The notes under the pieces are model-generated. The model did no database searches. It was not told where the DNA came from and saw only the letters and a list, made by a program, of their open reading frames with translations. The translations under genes and the position numbers were made by a program. A stretch of DNA of 6,432 nt from Bdellovibrionales bacterium (GTDB lineage Bacteria; Bdellovibrionota; Bacteriovoracia; Bacteriovoracales; Bacteriovoracaceae): positions 1-6,432 of the forward strand of contig SXUH01000318.1 of the NCBI GenBank assembly GCA_005791855.1. The letters are read 5' to 3'. Shown here one piece after another: positions 1 through 5,416 of this stretch (position 1 is its first letter; each line of letters opens with the position of its first letter).

Positions 1-969
<969 letters not shown>

Positions 970-975
970 AAAAAT

Positions 976-983
976 TCCCCTCT
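976..983 (-). promoter_or_regulatory. Shine-Dalgarno of clpA
   Basis: On the minus strand the bases read AGAGGGGA, followed by six A/T bases and then ATG. This is a strong ribosome binding site and settles the clpA start at 969. It suggests clpA is translated independently of clpS rather than by coupling, because the clpS stop is 79 bp away. Confidence 0.7.
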
Positions 984-988
984 AGGTC

Positions 989-1018
989 AGTATACAGGAA
1001 GATGGAGACGATTGGGAA
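989..1018 (-). promoter_or_regulatory. Candidate sigma70-type promoter in front of clpA
   Basis: In the clpS-clpA gap the minus strand carries TTCCCA (1018 to 1013; four of six bases match TTGACA), an 18-base spacer, and TATACT (994 to 989; five of six match TATAAT). Transcription would begin near 982, giving a very short leader that contains little more than the Shine-Dalgarno. If active, it would let clpA be expressed without clpS. This is pattern matching only; the -35 box is weak. Confidence 0.35.
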
Positions 1019-1048
1019 AAAGGCAAGGTGTTGTAAGAATGTTTTCTT

Positions 1049-1369
1049 CTAGGACTCGGGCTCAGTACTGCACTTTAACGGATGGCCATTCTCTCTGGCG
1101 TATTTGATCACTTTCGCTACTTTCGATTCTGCCACTTCGTAGGTGTAAACGCCACAGATTCCGAAGCCGCGGGTGTGGACTTCGAGCATTATCGACTGTG
1201 ATTCTGCGTGGTTCTTGTTGAAGAATTTCTGCAGCACTAGGACGACGAATTCCATAGTCGTATAGTCATCATTATGCATGACGACTTTGTACATCCGCGG
1301 AGTCTGCAACTTGTCCTTCGTCTTCGTCGCGACACCGGACTGTTCATCTTTATGGGTTTTGGAAGACAT
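1049..1369 (-). CDS. clpS: ATP-dependent Clp protease adaptor protein ClpS
   Basis: Small cytoplasmic adaptor (106 residues, the same length as in E. coli) that recognises N-terminal Phe, Leu, Trp or Tyr degrons and hands them to ClpA. A flexible N-terminal tail of about 25 residues (Lys/Thr-rich) precedes the folded core, which begins [20 protein letters not shown]. The degron-pocket residues are present: N33, D34, D35, the gatekeeper-position M39, and H65 in the LEVHTRG segment. The C-terminal half has the family signature [15 protein letters not shown] and [12 protein letters not shown]. It lies directly upstream of clpA, the usual arrangement for adaptor and unfoldase, and is divergent from the methyltransferase gene with only 44 bp between. 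No clear Shine-Dalgarno precedes the ATG (the upstream sequence reads GATTGAACAACT), so translation initiation may be weak. Codon use is more mixed, with lower GC3, than in the body of clpA. Confidence 0.97.
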   Translation of the reverse strand: MSSKTHKDEQSGVATKTKDKLQTPRMYKVVMHNDDYTTMEFVVLVLQKFFNKNHAESQSIMLEVHTRGFGICGVYTYEVAESKVAKVIKYARENGHPLKCSTEPES

Positions 1370-1413
1370 AGTTGTTCAATCGTTGTTATATAAGAAGAAT
1401 GCACTAATTAAAA
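1370..1413. promoter_or_regulatory. AT-rich divergent intergenic region between clpS and rlmK
   Basis: Only 44 bp separate the two divergent starts, so promoters or leaders for both genes must lie in or overlap this stretch and the neighbouring coding starts. The centre is the palindrome TTATATAA (1386-1393), which could supply a -10 element in either direction. I could not find a convincing -35 box at proper spacing for either strand, so exact promoters are not called. Confidence 0.35.
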
Positions 1414-2400
1414 ATGAAAGGCAAGATCGTGTCCAGGGATTCAACGCCGCTTCGAAACCGGCTGATAAAAAACCAGAAAAAATTAAAATCCTACCTCTCC
1501 GCCGGCAAGTTCGAAGCCTACCGCATCTATAATAAAGATATCCCCGAGTACCCCTACCTCATCGACATCTACGGCCCCCACGCCGTGATCTACGAGCAGG
1601 GGAAGAGACTAAGCGAAGAAGATCAGTTGCTCCGAGAGGAGCACCAGAAAGATATAGAATCCGTCATCGCCGAGGTCTTCCAGATCGCGCCGGAGTTCCA
1701 GCACTTCAAGCTCCGCGAGCGGCAGAAGGGGGCCGAGCAGTACCAGATCTCCGATCCGAAGTCCGAAGAGTACTTCGTGGTCCGGGAGCCGCCGATGAAG
1801 TTCCTGGTGAACCCCAACCGCTACCTGGACACGGGCCTCTTCCTCGACCACCGGCCCCTCCGGCAGCACCTCCTCTCGACCTGCCGGGGCCTCCGGGTCC
1901 TGAACCTCTTCTGCTACACCGGCTCGCTGAGCGTGGCCTCGGCCCTGGGCGGGGGCACCGTCACCTCCGTCGACATGTCTCGCACCTACCTCGACTGGGC
2001 CTACGACAACTTCCTCATCAACGAGATCAATCCCCAGGCCCACCGCTTCGTCCAGGCGGACGTGCTCAAGGACCTCGTCCGGCGAAGAGAGGAGAAGGAA
2101 ACGTTTGACCTCATCCTGCTCGATCCGCCCAGTTTCTCTAACTCGAAGCGGATGGAAGACGACCTCGACATCGAGCGCGACCACCCCATCCTCATCAGAG
2201 ATGCGATGCTCCTCCTTGCTCCCGGGGGAAGTCTCATCTTCTCTACGAATAAGAGGAAGTTCGAGCTCCATCCAGTGGTGGGCCAGCAGTATCAAGTCAA
2301 GGAGATCACCCAGTGGACCATACCCTTAGACTTCCACCACAGTAATATCCACTGCGCCTTCGTGATCAAACGCAAGGAAGTATTAGGACAGCTAATCTAA
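1414..2400 (+). CDS. rlmK: Stand-alone RlmK-type 23S rRNA (guanine-N7) methyltransferase
   Basis: Class I SAM-dependent methyltransferase (328 residues) matching the C-terminal half of the E. coli RlmKL fusion, which makes m7G2069 in 23S rRNA. Visible matches in order: NRLIKNQKKL (residues 15-24), EAYRIYNKDIPEY (34-46), KLRERQKGAEQY (99-110), YLDTGLFLDHR (137-147), the SAM-binding motif I NLFCYTGSLSV (164-174), acidic motif II VDMSRTYLDWA (186-196), QAD (214-216), and the catalytic motif IV with signature DPPSFSNSKRMED (237-249). The N-terminal segment before motif I corresponds to the RlmK PUA-like and linker region. The THUMP domain and m2G2445 methyltransferase half (RlmL) of the enterobacterial fusion are absent; the RlmK homology starts within about 15 residues of the ATG. 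No strong Shine-Dalgarno is seen (AGAAGAA lies about 15 bases upstream). No intrinsic terminator follows. The specific substrate is inferred from the family; it might instead act on another rRNA site. Confidence 0.85.
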   Translation: MKGKIVSRDSTPLRNRLIKNQKKLKSYLSAGKFEAYRIYNKDIPEYPYLIDIYGPHAVIYEQGKRLSEEDQLLREEHQKDIESVIAEVFQIAPEFQHFKLRERQKGAEQYQISDPKSEEYFVVREPPMKFLVNPNRYLDTGLFLDHRPLRQHLLSTCRGLRVLNLFCYTGSLSVASALGGGTVTSVDMSRTYLDWAYDNFLINEINPQAHRFVQADVLKDLVRRREEKETFDLILLDPPSFSNSKRMEDDLDIERDHPILIRDAMLLLAPGGSLIFSTNKRKFELHPVVGQQYQVKEITQWTIPLDFHHSNIHCAFVIKRKEVLGQLI

Positions 2401-2507
2401 CATATTAAAACATTTAATACATTAACACCTCAAGACCTCTCTTAAACAACCGAAAGCCTTGAGTTGATGCCCGGCTGCAAAAAATTTAAAACATAATTTC
2501 ATACCTA

Positions 2508-2537
2508 TTGACCATCCATCTCTTTGATTGATAGAAC
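2508..2537 (+). promoter_or_regulatory. Candidate promoter for the secreted protein gene
   Basis: TTGACC (2508-2513; five of six match the -35 consensus), an 18-base spacer ending in TGA, and TAGAAC (2532-2537; four of six match), so the -10 would be of the extended TGn type. The 25 bases upstream are almost pure A/T (from 2479), resembling an UP element. The remainder of the 2401-2594 gap shows no other gene, RNA or strong hairpin. This is pattern matching only. Confidence 0.35.
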
Positions 2538-2584
2538 CACTCAACCAAAGGATTCTTACTGAAGAGTTTCAGGTTTCACAAAAA

Positions 2585-2590
2585 AGGGGA
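2585..2590 (+). promoter_or_regulatory. Shine-Dalgarno of the 2595-3446 gene
   Basis: AGGGGA lies four bases before the ATG at 2595, which itself starts a clean signal peptide. It settles the start codon. Confidence 0.7.
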
Positions 2591-2594
2591 ACGT

Positions 2595-3446
2595 ATGAGA
2601 AATTTTCTGATCGCTTCGATGGTCTTGTTATCCACCACAGCTGGGTTTGCGAATTCACTTTCCGCTCTCGATGCCGAGATCGGTAGCTTCACTGTTACAG
2701 AGATTGATAGCAGCGAGGTCAACGGAATGGAAGGTGACGTCACTGGTGGAGTCGAAGGCGGAGTGATCCCGGTGAAGCCAGGTTCTGAAACCAACGGTTC
2801 GACCACCGGCGACGTCCCCGGCGGAATCTTCATCCCTGACATCCCGACCTACGGCTCCGGCGGATACTCCGGCGGCTGGTCCGGCGGCTGGAACCAGAAC
2901 AACGATAACGTCGACCGGTTTGGCCGAGTCGTCGCAGTAGCAAAAGACATCGTGGGCCTCGGCGAAGCGATCTACGAGCTGGTGAAGAAGGGCAAGCCGT
3001 CGAACACCACCGAGTACGCTCCGATCTCCATCGTTCCGAGAGACCCACTGACTAAAGAAGTGGTGAGCCCCTTCGACCTCGAGAACTTCTCCATGCCGAC
3101 CGAGCAGAACTACAAGGCCGTCGTCACGAACTCCCGCGGGAAGGAAGTCGTCGTCTTCAAGTACAAGGTCGTCTACTCCTACGGCGGATCGTACAACGAG
3201 TCCGGGAAGTACCTCACCAACGTCATCATCATCCCGAGCGAAGTGAAGACTTCCTTCGGCTGGGACTTCAGCGCGAAGATGCAGATGACGGGGATCTACA
3301 ACCACGGGTCGAAGGCGAACCCGGTTGCGGGAGTCCTCGTGACCATGAAGTACCAGATGAACTCCTGGCTCAAGGCCTTCGAAAGAAACGACACCATCCA
3401 CATCACCGGTGCCGGTCAGGTCAAGGTCCACAACGCAGCTAAGTAG
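2595..3446 (+). CDS. Secreted protein of unknown function with Gly/Pro-rich linker
   Basis: Not recognised as a named family. The 283-residue product begins with a clear Sec signal peptide (basic MRN, hydrophobic FLIASMVLL, cleavage expected after AGFA at residue 19), so it should be exported to the periplasm or beyond. Residues about 44-103 are a low-complexity Gly/Pro/Ser/Thr stretch containing GGVEGG, DIPTYGSGG and three tandem SGG(Y/W) units, probably a flexible linker. Residues 110-135 (GRVVAVAKDIVGLGEAIYEL) could form an amphipathic or weakly hydrophobic helix. Residues 140-283 look like a beta-rich domain with alternating hydrophobic residues (EVVVFKYKVVYSYGGSYN, then VIIIPSEVKTSFGWDF, then AGVLVTMKYQM). 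There is no cysteine, no obvious membrane anchor and no catalytic motif. I have an impression of similar paralogous exported proteins in Bdellovibrio-type bacteria but cannot verify it. The strong terminator after it and promoter-like sequence before it suggest a single-gene transcript. Confidence 0.9.
   Translation: MRNFLIASMVLLSTTAGFANSLSALDAEIGSFTVTEIDSSEVNGMEGDVTGGVEGGVIPVKPGSETNGSTTGDVPGGIFIPDIPTYGSGGYSGGWSGGWNQNNDNVDRFGRVVAVAKDIVGLGEAIYELVKKGKPSNTTEYAPISIVPRDPLTKEVVSPFDLENFSMPTEQNYKAVVTNSRGKEVVVFKYKVVYSYGGSYNESGKYLTNVIIIPSEVKTSFGWDFSAKMQMTGIYNHGSKANPVAGVLVTMKYQMNSWLKAFERNDTIHITGAGQVKVHNAAK
2856..2891 (+). repeat. Three-copy 12-bp in-frame tandem repeat
   Basis: Three head-to-tail 12-bp units: TCCGGCGGATAC at 2856, then TCCGGCGGCTGG at 2868 and again at 2880. 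The last two are identical and the first differs in its last four bases. The unit is in frame with the gene and encodes SGGY, SGGW, SGGW (residues 88-99). A 12-bp unit can gain or lose copies by slippage without shifting the frame. Confidence 0.85.
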
Positions 3447-3467
3447 TCACAGAACATAGTTCCTAGG

Positions 3468-3496
3468 AAGGCCACCTCCGGGTGGCCTTTTTTTTT
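3468..3496 (+). terminator. Rho-independent terminator of the secreted protein gene
   Basis: A perfect 9-bp stem (3468-3476 AAGGCCACC with 3481-3489 GGTGGCCTT) closes a TCCG loop, which belongs to the very stable UNCG tetraloop class, and runs into nine consecutive T (3488-3496). It starts 21 bp after the plus-strand stop. The convergent minus-strand gene ends at 3507, but on that strand the hairpin is followed by only two T, so it is much weaker for that direction. Confidence 0.93.
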
Positions 3497-3506
3497 GGCC
3501 CCGGCT

Positions 3507-4724
3507 CTAGTCGAGGGTCCGGATGAAATTGATGAGACTCTTCCTCTCCTCCTCCGGGAGCTCCGAAGTGGCTTCCAGCAGCCACAGCCCGTTGACCAGG
3601 GTGGACCGCATCCTCTCGTGGATGGCGTGGTCGATCACCGACCGGTCTACGCAGTTTGGTGAGATGGACTTCGAACAAGACGGGAGGAAGTCCCGGGCAG
3701 TGATTTCGCCAAGCCAGGTCTTCATCGCCTTCCTCGGATCGCCCTCGCTCAGGTAAGCCTGGAAGCCAGCGGCGATCGCATCGGAGAGAGGGCGCACCTT
3801 CCGAATGGTCGAAAGCTCCGCCAGACCCTGGACCTCCAGGAGCTTTCCCCGGTCAGCCGCCGGTGTCTGCTCCAGGGTCTGCAACTTCGCGAGGCTTATC
3901 CCGACCGCGTCGAGGTTGCTCGCCCCGTGGATGAAGAGCATCGGGATCTGCTTCGCTTTCCCACCGGCCCGGAGGTACTTGGTGAGCGTATCGAAGAGGA
4001 TCTGCTGTGGGATGTCTCGGTAGTTGTTCGCCGAAGCGAACGCGAACAGGTCCCTCAGGTAGGCGGGGTCATTCGGAGAACTGTAGTTCCCCTGGCAGAC
4101 CCGGCAGCCGAACTCGGCCTCCGGCCCGCTGAGGGCCGTTTCCTCATTCGGGAAGCAGCAGGCTTCGCAGGCGTAGAAGAACTCGAAGGAGTTCCCGTGG
4201 ACGTACCCGGGGTTCAGGTTGTGGAGGGACTCGTGGAAAACCATCGCCTTGAATTTCTGCGGATCACGGAGGGCCCGGTCTTTCGAAGTGAGGGCGTGGT
4301 TTATGGCGATGTAGGGATGCGGGTACCCCGAGGGGTCGCCGGGCAAGGTCGACGCCTTCGCCTGCAGATCCTTCGAGGGGATGGATTCGTTGCTGCAGAT
4401 GAAGCTCAGGGGCCTGGAGCGGTAGAGCTCGTTGTAGAGGCTGAGGTTGAGGCCCGCGCCGGCGGTGAAGGACCCTTGCGTGTTTAGCCGCATCAGGCAT
4501 TCCCGGCCCACCCTCAGTGCGTCTCTTACCTGGCTCGAGAACTCCGGGAAATTCCTTTCACAGGCGGGGTCGACCTTCAGCACCGGTTCGATGTTCGCCT
4601 TCGCCCCGAGTTCCGTACCTAAGGAAACTAACCCGGACGGCAATCCGATCATGCCATCGAACCGGGAATCGCAGTCCACCGCAAACGTCACTCGACTGAT
4701 GAGGAGTAAGAAGAACCAGCCCAT
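3507..4724 (-). CDS. Putative secreted protein with HExxH motif (possible zinc metallopeptidase)
   Basis: Not recognised as a named family. The 405-residue product starts with a hydrophobic segment MGWFFLLLISRVTFA, probably a short signal peptide (cleavage after residue 15), although it lacks a basic residue before the hydrophobic core. Around the middle is FKAMVFHESLHNL with HESLH at 164-168, the HExxH pattern of zinc peptidases, preceded by helix-like residues and followed by H176 in NPGYVHG. Next comes a cysteine cluster: C186, C189, C190 and then C207, C210, two CxxC-type pairs that could bind metal or form disulfides. Further cysteines (C18, C55, C76, C110, C350, C358) fit an exported, disulfide-bonded protein. 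The C-terminal 200 residues look mainly helical with no recognised motif. No Shine-Dalgarno is visible, but no alternative in-frame ATG lies between an upstream TGA (minus strand, 4790 to 4788) and 4724. The peptidase role is inferred from the motif only; the third zinc ligand is unknown. Confidence 0.85.
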   Translation of the reverse strand: MGWFFLLLISRVTFAVDCDSRFDGMIGLPSGLVSLGTELGAKANIEPVLKVDPACERNFPEFSSQVRDALRVGRECLMRLNTQGSFTAGAGLNLSLYNELYRSRPLSFICSNESIPSKDLQAKASTLPGDPSGYPHPYIAINHALTSKDRALRDPQKFKAMVFHESLHNLNPGYVHGNSFEFFYACEACCFPNEETALSGPEAEFGCRVCQGNYSSPNDPAYLRDLFAFASANNYRDIPQQILFDTLTKYLRAGGKAKQIPMLFIHGASNLDAVGISLAKLQTLEQTPAADRGKLLEVQGLAELSTIRKVRPLSDAIAAGFQAYLSEGDPRKAMKTWLGEITARDFLPSCSKSISPNCVDRSVIDHAIHERMRSTLVNGLWLLEATSELPEEERKSLINFIRTLD

Positions 4725-4817
4725 ACCATTGTTATCGGAACATGGGAGAAGATACTTAACCGAAAAGCTCGAGGAGCGAACGGGATTTCATGTGGATAGA
4801 GGCAGCTCGCGCGGTAG

Positions 4818-4844
4818 GAGGTCCCGGACGGCCGCCGGGACCTC
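4818..4844 (-). terminator. GC-rich hairpin after the lipoprotein gene (possible terminator)
   Basis: A perfect 10-bp inverted repeat (4818-4827 with 4835-4844) with a 7-base loop starts 11 bases beyond the stop of the lipoprotein gene on the minus strand. No T-run follows on that strand, so it is not a canonical intrinsic terminator; it may be a U-less terminator or an mRNA 3'-end stabiliser. It lies about 95 bp upstream of the HESLH gene start. Confidence 0.45.
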
Positions 4845-4855
4845 GACGTTTAAAC

Positions 4856-5284
4856 TTATTGAACCCCTGGCGCGGTGGCCCCGGCCTTCGTCGCCGCCGT
4901 CGGACAGACGGGGTTGAGGACGTAGTTGGTCCGCTCCGCCTCCTTCACCGCACCGTTGATCCCCCAGTCGATGACGAGGATCGAGATGAGGCCGAAGTCG
5001 ATGAGGATCCCCAGGAGGGTCGTCGAGTCGAACTTCGTGGCCACGTCGGTGGAGGGAGACGAGCAGCCTTCCTTCTTGGCCGTGAACATGACCTTCCCGA
5101 GCCGCTTCTTGGCGACGGTGACGGAGGCGGAGTCGGTTCCGATCTCCTCGTTGTCCATGTAGAGCTTGGTGCCCGGGACGTCGCTCTTGACGTGGATCCG
5201 TTCGGTGGTGCCGCTGAACATCGAGGCGCAGGAGGAGTTGAAGACGAGAAGAGCAACCGTGAGGAGGCCCACGACCTTTTGCAT
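4856..5284 (-). CDS. Small putative lipoprotein of unknown function
   Basis: The 142-residue product has a lipoprotein-like signal peptide: basic K3, hydrophobic VVGLLTVALLVF, then NSSC with C19 as the candidate lipidated cysteine. The lipobox is unusual (Asn at -3 instead of Leu). After C19 the sequence ASMFSGTTERIHVKSDVPGTKLYMDNEEIGT resembles the widespread small lipoproteins that begin C-x-S-(I/M)-(F/V)-x-G-T/N and carry a short beta domain with a PEGA-like V-x-G-x-x-(L/V)-Y-(I/M)-(D/N) pattern. A hydrophobic segment at about 89-106 (TLLGILIDFGLISILVID) followed by WGINGAVKEAERTNYVLNP also fits the C-terminal pattern of that group. Two further cysteines (C74 and C127) could form a disulfide. 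The start is supported by the Shine-Dalgarno AAGGA five bases upstream. It follows the rpsA terminator, so it is probably transcribed separately. Function unknown. Confidence 0.88.
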   Translation of the reverse strand: MQKVVGLLTVALLVFNSSCASMFSGTTERIHVKSDVPGTKLYMDNEEIGTDSASVTVAKKRLGKVMFTAKKEGCSSPSTDVATKFDSTTLLGILIDFGLISILVIDWGINGAVKEAERTNYVLNPVCPTAATKAGATAPGVQ

Positions 5285-5289
5285 ATCGT

Positions 5290-5294
5290 TCCTT
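5290..5294 (-). promoter_or_regulatory. Shine-Dalgarno of the lipoprotein gene
   Basis: Minus strand AAGGA followed by five bases and ATG at 5284. It supports this start, which also gives the basic N-terminus expected for a signal peptide. Confidence 0.65.
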
Positions 5295-5312
5295 TAGATG
5301 GGGTTTCCACCT

Positions 5313-5342
5313 AGTATATCGGATCCGGGGGAGGCGGGAGAA
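5313..5342 (-). promoter_or_regulatory. Candidate promoter of the lipoprotein gene
   Basis: On the minus strand, TATACT (5318 to 5313; five of six match the -10 consensus) lies 18 bases after TTCTCC (5342 to 5337; a weak -35). It sits between the rpsA terminator and the lipoprotein start, the expected place for an independent promoter. The -10 hexamer and spacer length are the same as in the candidate clpA promoter. Confidence 0.35.
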
Positions 5343-5351
5343 AATTTTGAG

Positions 5352-5382
5352 AAAAAAAAGGCCCGGGGTAACCCGGGCCTTT
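5352..5382 (-). terminator. Rho-independent terminator of rpsA
   Basis: Minus strand: a perfect 9-bp stem AGGCCCGGG / CCCGGGCCT (5380-5372 with 5367-5359), loop TTAC, then a run of eight T (5359-5352). Two extra A-T pairs can extend the stem. It begins about 35 bp after the rpsA stop. On the plus strand only three T follow, so it is directional for rpsA. Confidence 0.95.
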
Positions 5383-5416
5383 CCATCCGATACTCGCGTG
5401 GATGCGGTAGCTTTGC

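Noticed and set aside
1609..2295. Long open frame (228 codons) antisense to the methyltransferase
   Set aside because: It lies wholly within rlmK on the opposite strand, and its product is a run of Glu/Val/Asp/Leu/Arg typical of the mirror of GC3-rich codons. The plus-strand frame carries the RlmK motifs.
2429..2463. Inverted repeat CTCAAG...CTTGAG as a terminator for rlmK
   Set aside because: Only six base pairs with a 23-base loop and no following T-run.
2655..3431. Long open frame (258 codons) antisense to the secreted protein
   Set aside because: Mirror-frame composition, no signal peptide or Shine-Dalgarno; the plus strand has a signal peptide, ribosome site and terminator.
3460..3469. 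Palindrome TTCCTAGGAA as an operator
   Set aside because: It overlaps the base of the terminator stem after the stop codon, and a single 10-bp palindrome there has no partner or promoter context.
3927..4487. Plus-strand open frame across the HESLH gene
   Set aside because: Shadow frame rich in Glu/Val/Arg/Gly with no start signals; the minus frame has a signal peptide and conserved-looking motifs.
4848..4855. Palindrome GTTTAAAC just after the lipoprotein stop
   Set aside because: An isolated 8-bp palindrome; nothing else supports a site.
4790..5314. Plus-strand open frame covering the lipoprotein gene
   Set aside because: Shadow composition (Asp/Val/Gly/Arg); the minus frame has a Shine-Dalgarno, signal peptide and lipobox cysteine.
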